From assembly GCF_005403045.1 (NCBI RefSeq), contig NZ_BJCL01000011.1:62001-126000 (forward strand): a DNA stretch of 64,000 nucleotides. Reading direction: 5' to 3'. The notes beneath the pieces were generated by a model. It was not told the origin of the DNA. It was given only the letters and a program-made list of their open reading frames with translations, and searched no databases. Made by a program: the position numbers and the translations under genes. This DNA is from Pseudaquabacterium pictum. Lineage in GTDB: Bacteria > Pseudomonadota > Gammaproteobacteria > Burkholderiales > Burkholderiaceae_C. Below, one piece after another: positions 37,333 to 47,712 of the stretch. The first letter of the stretch is position 1. Each line of letters opens with the position of its first letter.

Positions 37333-38367
37333 ATGCGCCGGGCCGCCTGGTTTGCCATCATGCGGGCTGTGCTGTTGCCGTCGCCCCATCCCCTGCCCGC
37401 CCCGGTGCCCTGGTTGCGCCACCACCCGCGTGACTGGCGCGCCGGCACGCTCGACATCCCCGGCCTGACCGCTGCCGCCGCGGCCCTGTCGCAGCGGCCC
37501 GGCTTCGGGGACGGCATGCGCAGCTTTGCCGACGGCTGGCAGGCCGGCTACAACGCCACGCCGGTGCTGGGCAGCGTGATGCGCAACAACGCCCGCTATG
37601 TGCTGCTGCTGGCCTGCCTGTGGCTGGACCACCAGCGGGATGCCAGCCTGCCCGGCGTCAGCATCACGCCGGGTCGGGTGCTGGATTTCTACGCCCGGCT
37701 CGACCACCGCCTGGTCGAGGGCGGCGCCTCCCGCATCAAGACCATCCTGGCGCATGCGCGGGTGGCCGGCCTGCTGCAGCCGGCGCCGGGCCCGGGTGAT
37801 GCGCGGCTGCGGCCGCTGGAGCCCACGCCGCTGCTGCGCCGGGCCATGGCCGGTTATGTGCAGGGCTTCCTGGGCGGCATCGCGCCCACGCTGCCATTGC
37901 CGGCCACGCCGCAGCAGATGGTCGACACGCCCGGTTTCGTGGCCGAGCTGTTCACCTACCGCATGCTGCCGCTGCTGCACGAGCGCTTCGCCATCACCCA
38001 CGGCCTGCCGGCGATGAACTGGATCACCAACCGCGAGAAGGGCTATCCGCAGCTGCTGAGCCTGGTGCGCCACATGCAGGTGCAGCCCGACGGCCAGGTG
38101 CACACCATGGGCTGGCCGCAGCAGATCGCCGAACGGGTGGGCGTGTCGCGCGGGTCGGCCCGCAACTTCCTGCTGGCCGCGGTGGAGCAGGGCTGGCTGG
38201 AGCCGCTGGGCCCGCGCCAGTGGCGGCTGCGGCCGGCCTTCCATGCCGAGCTGCTGCAATGGATGGGCCGCGAGTTCCTGTGGATGCACACCCTGGCAGT
38301 GGCCGCATGGCGGGTGTGTGTCGCCGCGAGCGGCGACACTGCGGCCCCAGCCACTGCACCGCCCTGA
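37333..38367 (+). CDS. Uncharacterised protein with C-terminal winged-helix-like segment
   Basis: A 344-aa protein I do not recognise. The segment QQIAERVGVSRGSARNFLLAAVEQGWLEP near residues 260-288 looks like a winged helix-turn-helix, so DNA binding is plausible. The central part is helical with YNATPVLGSVMRNNARYVLLLACLWLD and NWITNREKGYPQLL. There is no signal peptide or clear membrane span. The stop lies two bases before the Bug-receptor ATG, suggesting co-expression. An ATG at 37360 is an alternative start. Confidence 0.65.
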   Translation: MRRAAWFAIMRAVLLPSPHPLPAPVPWLRHHPRDWRAGTLDIPGLTAAAAALSQRPGFGDGMRSFADGWQAGYNATPVLGSVMRNNARYVLLLACLWLDHQRDASLPGVSITPGRVLDFYARLDHRLVEGGASRIKTILAHARVAGLLQPAPGPGDARLRPLEPTPLLRRAMAGYVQGFLGGIAPTLPLPATPQQMVDTPGFVAELFTYRMLPLLHERFAITHGLPAMNWITNREKGYPQLLSLVRHMQVQPDGQVHTMGWPQQIAERVGVSRGSARNFLLAAVEQGWLEPLGPRQWRLRPAFHAELLQWMGREFLWMHTLAVAAWRVCVAASGDTAAPATAPP

Positions 38368-38369
38368 CC

Positions 38370-39347
38370 ATGCAACGCCGCGCTTCCCTGATCGCCCTGT
38401 CCGCCCTGGCTGCCGCCAGCCTGCCGCTGCCGGCCGCCGCCCAGGCCTGGCCGGCCAAGCCGCTGCGGCTGGTGATCCCGTTTCCGGCCGGCGGCGCCAC
38501 CGACATCATCGGCCGGCTGCTGGCGCAGAAGCTGGGTGCCGCGCTCGGCCAGCAGGTGGTGATCGACAACAAGCCCGGCGCCGGCGGCACCATCGGGTCC
38601 GATCTGGTGGCCAAGGCGCCGGCCGACGGCCACACCCTGCTGCTGGCCACCAGCAGCACGCATTCCATCGGCCCGGCGCTGAACCCGAAGATGCCGTACG
38701 ACGCGTTCCGCGACTTCGCGCCCATCGCCCATGTGGCCAACGCGCCCAGCGTGCTGGTGGTGGGCGCGGGCTTCCCCAAGGGCAATGCGCTCGACCTGAT
38801 CAAGACGCTGAAGGCCAACCCGGGCAAGTACAACTTCGGCTCCAGCGGCATCGGCACCTATCCGCACCTGTCGGCCGAGATGTTCAAGTGGCGTGCGGGC
38901 GGGCTGTTCGTGGTGCACATCCCCTACCGCGGCACCGGCCTGGTGGTGACCGACCTGATCGCCGGCCAGATCACCTTCCTGATGGACAGCATCGTCTCGG
39001 CGCAGACGCACATCAGGGACGGCCGGGTGCGGGCGCTGGCCGTCACCGGTGCGCAGCGCTCGGGCTCGCTGCCCGATGTGCCCACCTTCACCGAGCTGGG
39101 TGTGCCCGGCCTGGCGTTCAGCAACTGGTTCGGCTTCTTCGCGCCGGCGGGCACGCCGGCCGAGGTGGTGCAGCGGCTCAACCGCGAACTGAACACGCTG
39201 ATGCGTGCGCCCGACGTGGCCGACCGCCTGCGCCAGCTCGGCGCCGACCCGGTGACCGGCCCGCCCGAGGCCTTTGCCAAGGTGATCCGCGACGAGCACG
39301 ACAGCTGGAAGGCCGTGATCCAGCGCGCCGGCATCAAGGCCGAGTGA
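38370..39347 (+). CDS. Tripartite tricarboxylate transporter substrate-binding protein (Bug/TctC family)
   Basis: A 325-aa periplasmic solute receptor. It has a signal peptide (MQRRASLIALSALAAASLPLPAAAQA) and the family hallmarks KPLRLVIPFPAGGATDIIGRL, VVIDNKPGAGG, ADGHTLLL and IPYRGTG. These proteins are hugely expanded in Burkholderiales and bind varied carboxylates; no tctA/tctB membrane genes are nearby, which is common. The start at 38370 is set by the signal peptide. Confidence 0.93.
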   Translation: MQRRASLIALSALAAASLPLPAAAQAWPAKPLRLVIPFPAGGATDIIGRLLAQKLGAALGQQVVIDNKPGAGGTIGSDLVAKAPADGHTLLLATSSTHSIGPALNPKMPYDAFRDFAPIAHVANAPSVLVVGAGFPKGNALDLIKTLKANPGKYNFGSSGIGTYPHLSAEMFKWRAGGLFVVHIPYRGTGLVVTDLIAGQITFLMDSIVSAQTHIRDGRVRALAVTGAQRSGSLPDVPTFTELGVPGLAFSNWFGFFAPAGTPAEVVQRLNRELNTLMRAPDVADRLRQLGADPVTGPPEAFAKVIRDEHDSWKAVIQRAGIKAE

Positions 39348-39364
39348 TCCGCCCGGGTGGTGTG

Positions 39365-39592
39365 GTGACCGACCCGCTGCCGCCCTTGCTGGACGCACCC
39401 AGCGCCCGCCCGGTGCTGGCCGATCTGCAGACCCGGCTGACGGCGCAGGGCCTGGCGCTGCGCCCGCCGCCGGCCGAGCCCACCACCTGCTGCGGCCGCG
39501 GCTGCAACGGCTGCGTGTGGGAAGGCTGGCTGGCCGCCGCCAACTGGTGGCGCAGCGAGGCGCTGGCGCTGCTGGCGGCCGCGCCGCCCTGA
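39365..39592 (+). CDS. Oxidoreductase-like domain small protein (Cys-rich)
   Basis: A 75-aa protein starting at GTG 39365 with the motif CCGRGCNGCVWEGW, the four-Cys signature of the oxidoreductase-like domain family (Pfam Oxidored-like). It probably binds a metal or iron-sulfur centre; function unknown. It follows the Bug receptor by 17 bases and converges with the next gene four bases on. A GTG one codon earlier is also possible. Confidence 0.75.
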   Translation: MTDPLPPLLDAPSARPVLADLQTRLTAQGLALRPPPAEPTTCCGRGCNGCVWEGWLAAANWWRSEALALLAAAPP

Positions 39593-39596
39593 CCGT

Positions 39597-39860
39597 TCAG
39601 TGCACCGCTTCCGGCTGGCCGGTGTTGCGGTGGAAGGCGGCAAACAGGCCCACGGCCGCATCGCGCAGCCGGGCGTCGCTGCTGCAGTGGCCGGCGGCCA
39701 GGCAGTCCAGCGCGTAGCCGTCGTCCACGCACATGCGCTGCAGGTCCACCTCCCAGCCCTCGGCGCGCATCAGCCGGCCGAAGCGCACCAGCGTGGGCAG
39801 CGGCAGCACCAGCAGCGGTGCCAGCGTGGGGGGCAGGGGTGTGGTGTCGGCGTGCTGCAT
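39597..39860 (-). CDS. Hypothetical small protein
   Basis: An 87-aa soluble protein without recognised motif: LPTLVRFGRLMRAEGWEVDLQRMCVDDGYALDCLA is helical and contains two Cys. The ATG at 39860 gives a compact product; the frame is open upstream to 39947. Coding potential rests on codon pattern and a tidy fit between neighbours rather than on homology. Confidence 0.5.
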   Translation of the reverse strand: MQHADTTPLPPTLAPLLVLPLPTLVRFGRLMRAEGWEVDLQRMCVDDGYALDCLAAGHCSSDARLRDAAVGLFAAFHRNTGQPEAVH

Positions 39861-39966
39861 GCGGGCCTCCCGGGCCGGACAAGGTGCCAGCCGATGGCCC
39901 ATGCTGCCCGGGCCGCGATGGGCCGATGCGCCGAACAGGCCGGTCAAGACCCCGGCTTTCCGGCGT

Positions 39967-40608
39967 TCAGCCCTGCAGCGGGAAGCCCACCAGCGCCTGC
40001 AGCTGGGCCAGCGCCACGTCCGGGTCGCCCACCTTGATGGTGTGCATGCCCATGTCGCGCGCGGGCTTCAGGTTCACGCCCAGGTCGTCGAGGAAGACGC
40101 AGTGTTCTGGCGCCACCGCCAGCGCCTCGCACATCAGCCGGTAGATCTGCGGATCGGGCTTGCGCAGGCCGAGCTTGGCGCTTTCGATCACGTGGTGGAA
40201 CAGCGGCAGCACCGCATCCCGCCCGGTGGGGTCGGCGTTCTCGGCCCCGGGGCTGGCCACGTTGTTGGTGATCAGGCCGATCTTCAGCCGCCCGCGCAGC
40301 ACCCGCAGTGCCTGCACCATCTGCGGCCGGATGGTGCCGCCGAGCAGGGCGATCACCGCCTTGCCGCGCACCGCATGGCCCAGCGCGGCGCTCTCGGCGG
40401 CGAACTCGGCGTCGAAGGTGGCCAGGTCGATGTCGCTGCGCTCGAAGCGGGCCCAGGCGTTGTCGAGGTGGTTGGTGGCGTTGACGGTGCGCAGGAAGTC
40501 GGCCGGCAGGCCATGGGCCTGCTCGTAGGCGGCAAAGGCCTCGAAGGGCGACGAGCTGATGACGCCGCCGAAGTCCCAGATGACGGCGTGGATGTCGGGT
40601 GCGGGCAT
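39967..40608 (-). CDS. HAD-superfamily hydrolase (YihX/epoxide-hydrolase-N type)
   Basis: A 213-aa HAD phosphatase: motif I is WDFGGVIS, motif II ITNN, the motif III Lys lies in LGLRKPDPQIY, and motif IV is FLDDLGVN. The first motif has DFGGV, in which the usual second Asp (DxD) is Gly. This change is typical of the acyl-phosphatase/epoxide-hydrolase-like branch and of some YihX relatives, so general phosphatase activity is uncertain. The start at 40608 is chosen; the upstream extension is unconserved. Confidence 0.85.
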   Translation of the reverse strand: MPAPDIHAVIWDFGGVISSSPFEAFAAYEQAHGLPADFLRTVNATNHLDNAWARFERSDIDLATFDAEFAAESAALGHAVRGKAVIALLGGTIRPQMVQALRVLRGRLKIGLITNNVASPGAENADPTGRDAVLPLFHHVIESAKLGLRKPDPQIYRLMCEALAVAPEHCVFLDDLGVNLKPARDMGMHTIKVGDPDVALAQLQALVGFPLQG

Positions 40609-40699
40609 GGCGGGTGTCCTGGCGGGCGTGAAAGCGGCCGATTGTGGCGATCGGCCCCAGGCCGGCGCTGTCACCCGCGCGCCCTGAGAATCCGCGCCC

Positions 40700-41713
40700 A
40701 TGGATTCCCTCTCTCAGATCGCCCTGGGCGCCGCCGTGGGCGTGGCCGTGATGGGCCGCCGCACGGCGGTGTGGAAGGCCGCCGCCTGGGGTGCGGTGGC
40801 CGGCACCCTGCCCGACCTGGATGTGCTGATCGACCATGGCGACCCGATCCGCAACATGGTGCTGCACCGCGCCGAGACGCATGCGCCGTTCTGGCTGACG
40901 CTGTTCGCCCTGCCCTTCGGCGCGCTGGTGGCCTGGCTGAGCGGCCAGCGCACGCTGTGGCGGCGCTGGATGCTGGCGATGTGGCTGGCGCTGGTGACCC
41001 ACCCGCTGCTGGATGCGATGACGGTGTACGGCACCCAGCTGGGCCTGCCGTTCACCAACCACCCCTACGGTGTGGGCAGCGTGTTCATCATCGACCCGGC
41101 CTACACCCTGCCGCTGCTGGTGGGCACCCTCTGGGCCCTGCGCAGCGGCGGCACCGGGCGTGGCCTGGCCGCCAATGCCGCCGGCCTGGTGCTGAGCACC
41201 GCCTACCTGGCCTGGGGCGTGTGGGCACAGCAGCACGTCACCCAGGTGGCCCGGGCCGCGCTGGCGGCGCAGGGCATCGTGGCCGAGCGGCTGCTGGTGA
41301 CGCCGGCGCCGCTGAACACCCTGCTGTGGCGGGTGGTGGCGGTGCAGGGCGATGCGTACCACGAGGGCTTCCGCTCGGTGCTGGACCGCGGCCCGGCCAT
41401 GGCCTTCGACCGCTTCGACCGTGGCACCGCGCTGTGGCCGGCGGTGCAGGCGCTGGACGGCGCGCAGCGCATCGCCGCCTTCAGCCACGGCTTCTATGCG
41501 CTGGATGCGACCGACGGCCGCCTGCACATCACCGACCTGCGCATGGGCCAGCAGCCGGCCTATGTGTTCCGCTTTGCGATTGCGCAGCGCCAGGGCGATG
41601 CCTGGGTGCCGCTGCCGGTGGCCGAGCAGCTGGGCATGCGGCCCGCCGTGGGCCGCGCCTGGGCCTGGCTGTGGCGGCGGGCGCTGGGCCAGCCGGTGCC
41701 GCCGCCGCGGTGA
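40700..41713 (+). CDS. YdjM/YbcI-family membrane protein (metal-dependent hydrolase annotation)
   Basis: A 337-aa inner-membrane protein. The N-terminal half has the family pattern MDSLSQIALGAAVGVAVMG, GTLPDLDVL, HRAETHAPFW and LVTHPLLDAMTVYGTQ with conserved Asp/His residues thought to bind metal. About four to five membrane segments are seen before a soluble C-terminal domain with NTLLWRVVAVQGDAYHEGFRSV. Some members are linked to phospholipid or DNA-damage responses; its substrate is unknown. Confidence 0.85.
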   Translation: MDSLSQIALGAAVGVAVMGRRTAVWKAAAWGAVAGTLPDLDVLIDHGDPIRNMVLHRAETHAPFWLTLFALPFGALVAWLSGQRTLWRRWMLAMWLALVTHPLLDAMTVYGTQLGLPFTNHPYGVGSVFIIDPAYTLPLLVGTLWALRSGGTGRGLAANAAGLVLSTAYLAWGVWAQQHVTQVARAALAAQGIVAERLLVTPAPLNTLLWRVVAVQGDAYHEGFRSVLDRGPAMAFDRFDRGTALWPAVQALDGAQRIAAFSHGFYALDATDGRLHITDLRMGQQPAYVFRFAIAQRQGDAWVPLPVAEQLGMRPAVGRAWAWLWRRALGQPVPPPR

Positions 41714-41732
41714 CGGTGGCGGCGGCCGGTGC

Positions 41733-42644
41733 TCAGGCCGGGCTGTCCGGCACGTCGGCGGCCGCCAGCACCGCGGTGGTGAAGCGGAAGCCCGGCCGGG
41801 CGATGTAGCGCACATCGGACTTCACCGCCTTCATGAACTCGCGGTGGCCGACCTTGGTGCGGCCCACCAGGCAGCCGGCGCTGGCGTTGCCGATGTCGCT
41901 TTCCGGCAGGTCGAAGCCCCAGTGCTGGTTGACGCCGAACAGGCCGGTGAAGGTCTTGTCGCCGGTGCGCTCGAAGTCCTGGTTCAGGTCGCGGTGCACG
42001 GTGATCGGGCCCACCTGCACCAGGGCTTCATGCGGGTTGGCGCCATTGCGCGGGTGCATGCCCACCTCCCAGGCCTTGTACTGGCCGAAGGCGATGCGCG
42101 CCGCGCCGTTGGGATCGAGCACCTTGATCTTGGAGTAGTAGGTGCCGGGCTCGGTGGTGCCTTGCCAGCTGCCGACCAGCTGCACCGCGCCGTCGGCATC
42201 CACCTGCAGCACGGTGCGCAGGTCGTTGAAGATGTTGGGCTTGTCTTCGTTGGCGGTGCCGTCGGGGTTCATGCCCTCGACATAGACGATGTTCACGCAG
42301 CCCGGGTGGCGGCAGAACCACCAGCCCTTGGCCAGCACCGCGGCGGCCAGGCGGCCGGCCAGCGTGGGCGGCAGCACCAGAGGGAACAGCGTCTTGACGC
42401 TGGGCGCCAGCAGCGCCCGGGCCGATTCCTTGTCCAGCTGCGACTTGGCCGGCGTGCCGATGCGGGCCATGAATTCACCCAGCGCCCACAGCGAGATGGG
42501 GCCGAACTGGCCATCGGCCGGCGGCTCCAGCAGGCCGGCCTCGGTGAGGCGCTGCTGCACCTCGGTGGCCAGGGCGGTGTCGCCGCCCAGCGTGGCGAAG
42601 GCCACCGGTCCGGCGCTGCCTTGCGCGATCTTGTCCAGGGTCAT
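41733..42644 (-). CDS. Peptidoglycan-binding-like protein with a C-terminal SAGC motif
   Basis: A 303-aa protein lacking a signal peptide. Residues 20-60 (LATEVQQRLTEAGLLEPPADGQFGPISLWALGEFM) resemble a PG_binding_1 repeat. The C-terminal part has HWGFDLPESDIGNASAGCLVG (Cys258), like the S/xGC active site of L,D-transpeptidase (YkuD) folds, but the usual upstream HG motif is not clear. It may be a cell-wall enzyme or a phage-lysin-like protein. GGAG lies before ATG 42644. I am unsure of function. Confidence 0.7.
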   Translation of the reverse strand: MTLDKIAQGSAGPVAFATLGGDTALATEVQQRLTEAGLLEPPADGQFGPISLWALGEFMARIGTPAKSQLDKESARALLAPSVKTLFPLVLPPTLAGRLAAAVLAKGWWFCRHPGCVNIVYVEGMNPDGTANEDKPNIFNDLRTVLQVDADGAVQLVGSWQGTTEPGTYYSKIKVLDPNGAARIAFGQYKAWEVGMHPRNGANPHEALVQVGPITVHRDLNQDFERTGDKTFTGLFGVNQHWGFDLPESDIGNASAGCLVGRTKVGHREFMKAVKSDVRYIARPGFRFTTAVLAAADVPDSPA

Positions 42645-42748
42645 CGGGAGCTCCCACGAGTTGCAGGCAACGGGCGGCTGCCCGGCCAGCGCGCAGTGGG
42701 CCACCGGTGCTGCAGGCGGTCAACCTGCAGCATAGGGACGCGCCGCGC

Positions 42749-43948
42749 TCAGGCCTGCGGCGCCAGCCAGCGCTCGGCCAGCTTCACCCAGTAGGTGGCG
42801 CCGGTGCTCAGCACCCGGTCGTTGAAGTCGTACGCGGCGTTGTGCACCATGCAGCCGCCGACGCTGCCCACGCCGTTGCCGATGTTGATGTAGCAGCCGG
42901 GCACCTTCTCCAGGAAGAAGGCGAAGTCCTCGCTGGCGGTCAAGGGCTCGGGGTGGGTGACCAGGCCGGTGTCGCCCAGCCAGTCGCGCACCAGCTGCTT
43001 GCAGAAATCGGTGTGCTCCGGGGTGTTGTTCAGTACCGGGTAGCGGCGGATGTAGTTCACCTCGGCCGTGGCGCCGTAGCTGGCGGCCTGGGCCTGGGCC
43101 AGCTCGGTGATGCGGCGTTCCAGCAGATCCCGCACGGTGGGCTGCATGGCGCGCACCGTGAGCCGCAGCTCGGCGGTGCCGGGGATGACGTTGGGTGCAT
43201 CACCGGCCAGGAAGGCGCCGACGGTGATGATGCCGGTGTGCAGCGGCGGCACGTTGCGCGCCACGATGGTCTGCAGCGCCATCACGATGCTGGCCCCGGC
43301 CACCACCGGATCGACCGCGGTCTGCGGAATGGCGCCGTGGCCGCCGGTGCCGCGCACGGTGATGATGCAGGTGTCGCCGCTGGCCATCGCAAAGCCGGGC
43401 ACGGCCTGGAAGCGGCCTTCGGGCAGGCCGGGCATGTTGTGCATGCCGAACATCGCGTCACACGGGAAGAGATCGAGGAAGCCGTCCTCCAGCATCTTGC
43501 GGGCGCCGGCCAGGCCCTCTTCGGCCGGCTGGAAGACGGCATGCAGGATGCCGTCGAACTGGCGGGTGGCGGCCAGGTGGCGGCAGGCGGCAAGCAGCAT
43601 GGCGGTGTGGCCGTCGTGGCCGCAGGCGTGCATCTTGCCGAACACCTTGCTGGCCCAGGGCTTGCCGCTGGTCTCGGCAATCGGCAGCGCATCCATGTCG
43701 GCGCGCAGGCCGATGCGGCGGGTGCTGTTGCCCAGCGCGCCGCGCAGCGTGCCCACCACGCCGGTGCCGCCCAGGCCGCGGTGCACCTCCCAGCCCCAGC
43801 GCTGCAGCCGCTCGGCCACCAGGTCGCTGGTGGCGTGCTCTTCGTAGGCCAGCTCGGGGTTGGCATGGATCTGCTGGCGGATGGCGACCATTTCGGCCTC
43901 GTGCTGGCGGATGGCATCGAGGGCGGGCAGGGGCAGGGGGGCGTTCAT
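42749..43948 (-). CDS. M20 family amidohydrolase (hippurate hydrolase/aminoacylase type)
   Basis: A 399-aa zinc peptidase-like amidohydrolase that would cleave N-acyl amino acids or amides. Metal-binding and active-site motifs are present: GLRADMDALPI, MHACGHDGHTAMLL, FQPAEEGLAGA with Glu, MFGMHNMPG, and the C-terminal SEDFAFFLEKVPG-CYINIGNG. The final His (MVHNAAYDFND) is in place, so it should be active. Length matches HipO-like enzymes. Confidence 0.94.
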   Translation of the reverse strand: MNAPLPLPALDAIRQHEAEMVAIRQQIHANPELAYEEHATSDLVAERLQRWGWEVHRGLGGTGVVGTLRGALGNSTRRIGLRADMDALPIAETSGKPWASKVFGKMHACGHDGHTAMLLAACRHLAATRQFDGILHAVFQPAEEGLAGARKMLEDGFLDLFPCDAMFGMHNMPGLPEGRFQAVPGFAMASGDTCIITVRGTGGHGAIPQTAVDPVVAGASIVMALQTIVARNVPPLHTGIITVGAFLAGDAPNVIPGTAELRLTVRAMQPTVRDLLERRITELAQAQAASYGATAEVNYIRRYPVLNNTPEHTDFCKQLVRDWLGDTGLVTHPEPLTASEDFAFFLEKVPGCYINIGNGVGSVGGCMVHNAAYDFNDRVLSTGATYWVKLAERWLAPQA

Positions 43949-43987
43949 CGGGGCCTCGGCTTCAGGGGTGGGGGTTTTGCAGCGGGA

Positions 43988-44793
43988 TCATGCAGGCAAC
44001 AAGCGCGCCAGCACCGACCAGTAGCGCACCGGCATCAGCCGTTCCAGCGCGGCGATGAAGTGGGCGTCGCCGCCCACCAGCACCCGGGCGCGGTCGGCCT
44101 CGATGCCGCGCACGATGGTGGCGGCTGCCCGCTCGGGCGAGAGGCGCAGCATCTTCTCGGCCAGGGCCAGGCGGGCCTGCACATCGGCCGGCGCGGCATC
44201 AGCCGGCAGGCGGGCGCGGCGGGCAATGTTGGTGGCCACGCCACCGGGGTGCACCACCGTCATGCCCACGGTGCTGCCGGCCAGCTCATGCCGCAGCGCA
44301 TGGCTGAAGCCGCGCACCGCGAACTTGGCCGCCGCGTAGGCGGTCTGCTCCGGTGGCGCGATCAGGCCGTAGACGCTGCTGATGTTGACGATGCGCGCCA
44401 CCGGCTGCTGCCGCAGCAGCGGCAGGAAGGCGCGGGTCATGCGCACCAGGCCATGGAAGTTGATGTCCATCAGCCAGTCGAAATCGGCCTCGGCCACCTG
44501 GTCGAAGCTGCCGCCCAGGGCCACGCCGGCGTTGTTGACCAGCAGGCTGACGCGGCCGTGCTGCGCCAGCACCGCGGTCGGCAGCGCGGCCACCGCGTCG
44601 CGGCTGGCCACGTCCAGCCGGTGCTGGCTGACGGGGACGCCCTGGGCCGCCGCGGCTGCCGCGGTGTCGGCGAGGCCGGCGGTGTCGATGTCGGCCAGTG
44701 CCAGGTGGCAGCCGCGCTGCGCCAGCGCCAGCGCGGTGGCGCGGCCGATGCCGCTGGCGGCGCCGGTGAGCACGGCGACCTGGCCATGGAGCT

Positions 44794-44797
<4 letters not shown>
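43988..44797 (-). CDS. SDR family oxidoreductase
   Basis: A 269-aa SDR with TGAASGIGRA, an acidic ADID after beta-2 (suggesting NAD preference), NNAGVALGG, SSVYG and YAAAK. The C-terminal third (HPGGVATNIARRAR; KMLRLSPERAAATIVRGIE) matches SDRs that sit beside flavin monooxygenases. Its ATG overlaps the monooxygenase stop, so the pair is translated together and may act on the same ketone or alcohol. Confidence 0.92.
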
Positions 44798-46290
<1,493 letters not shown>

Positions 46291-46394
46291 GGTGCCGGCA
46301 CTCTACAGCGCCGCACTGGCGGGCTTGTCGCCAAGCGGTCAGCGCGCGCGCGGGCAGCCCCGCATCATGCCGGCTGGCAACTGCTGGAGCATCC

Positions 46395-46712
46395 ATGGCG
46401 ATCTACGAACTGCGCACCTACCAGGTCACCGTCGGCAAGATGAGCGAGGTGACGCGGCTGTACAAGGAGCTGGGCTGGCCGGCGCTGGAGAAGCACCCGA
46501 AGAAGCTGGTGGGCTACTTCACCGGCGACATCGGCGCGCTGAACCAGCTGGTGCACCTGTGGAAGTTCGACGACGACGCCGACCGCCGCGCCTTCTGGGC
46601 CGGGCTGTTCGCCGACCCCGACTTCATGGCCTTCGCCGCCCAGCTGCGGCCGCTGCTGCAGCACCAGGAGAACAAGCTGATGATGGCCGCGCCGTGGGGG
46701 CCGCACCCATGA
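46395..46712 (+). CDS. NIPSNAP family protein
   Basis: A 105-aa dimeric alpha-beta-barrel protein. MAIYELRTYQVTVGKMSEVTRLYKE, VHLWKFDD and MMAAPWGP are typical NIPSNAP features. The family's role in bacteria is unknown, often with aromatic or secondary metabolism genes. It is translationally coupled (ATGA) to the aldo/keto reductase that follows. Confidence 0.9.
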   Translation: MAIYELRTYQVTVGKMSEVTRLYKELGWPALEKHPKKLVGYFTGDIGALNQLVHLWKFDDDADRRAFWAGLFADPDFMAFAAQLRPLLQHQENKLMMAAPWGPHP

Positions 46713-47698
46713 GCGGCATGCAGTACACCCGGCTCGGTCGCACCGGGCTGACCGTTTCGCGGCTCTGCCTGGGCTGCATGACCTACGGCGTGCCCGAGCG
46801 CGGCGCCCACCCCTGGACCCTGCCCGAAGACCAGAGCCGCCCGCTGATCCGCCTGGCGGTGGAGCGCGGCATCAACTTCTTCGACACCGCCAACAGCTAT
46901 TCCGACGGCACGTCCGAAGAGATCGTCGGCCGGGCGCTGCGCGACTTTGCGCGGCGCGACGAGATCGTGGTGGCCACCAAGGTGCGCTTCGGCGCGCGGC
47001 GGGCGCCCAACATCGGTGGGCTGTCGCGCAAGACCATCTTCGAAGAGATCGACGGCAGCCTGCGGCGGCTGGGCATGGACCATGTGGACCTGTACCAGAT
47101 CCACCGCTGGGACCCGGACACGCCGATCGAGGAGACGATGGAGGCGCTGCACGACGTGGTGAAGGCCGGCAAGGCCCGCTACCTGGGCGCCAGCAGCATG
47201 CACGCTTGGCAGTTCGCCAAGGCGAACGAGGTGGCGCGCCGCCATGGCTGGACACCGTTCATCAGCATGCAGCCCGAGCTGAGCCTGCTCTACCGCGAGG
47301 AAGAGCGCGAGATGCTGCCGCTGTGCCAGGACCAGGGCGTGGGCGTGATCCCCTGGAGCCCGCTGGCCCGCGGCCGCCTGGCCCGGCCCTGGGGTGCGCA
47401 CACGCCGCGGGTGGAGACCGATGTGTTCGGCGCCAGCCTGTTCAAGCACACCGAGGCCAACGACAGCATGGTGCATGCCGCCCTGGCGCAGGTGGCTGCA
47501 GCCCGCGGCGCGCCGCTGGCCGCGGTGGCGCTGGCCTGGTTGCTGCAGAAGCCGGGGGTGACGGCGCCGATCATCGGCGCGTCGAAGCCGGTGCACTTCG
47601 ACGATGCGCTGGCGGCGCTGGAGATCACACTGACGGCCGACGAGATCGCCGCGCTGCAGGCGCCCTACCTGCCGCATGCGGTGGTGGGGTTCTCCTAG
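46709..47698 (+). CDS. Aldo/keto reductase
   Basis: A 329-aa NADPH-dependent AKR of the YajO/YccK-like group. Catalytic residues are visible: Asp in FFDTANSYSDG, Tyr in that segment, Lys in VVATKVRFG and His in LYQIHRWD. C-terminal cofactor residues lie in PIIGASKPVHFDDA. ATG 46709 overlaps the NIPSNAP stop. The substrate is not predictable; the coupling hints that the NIPSNAP protein shares a pathway. Confidence 0.92.
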   Translation: MSGMQYTRLGRTGLTVSRLCLGCMTYGVPERGAHPWTLPEDQSRPLIRLAVERGINFFDTANSYSDGTSEEIVGRALRDFARRDEIVVATKVRFGARRAPNIGGLSRKTIFEEIDGSLRRLGMDHVDLYQIHRWDPDTPIEETMEALHDVVKAGKARYLGASSMHAWQFAKANEVARRHGWTPFISMQPELSLLYREEEREMLPLCQDQGVGVIPWSPLARGRLARPWGAHTPRVETDVFGASLFKHTEANDSMVHAALAQVAAARGAPLAAVALAWLLQKPGVTAPIIGASKPVHFDDALAALEITLTADEIAALQAPYLPHAVVGFS

Positions 47699-47712
47699 CG
47701 CCGCGAACGGCC

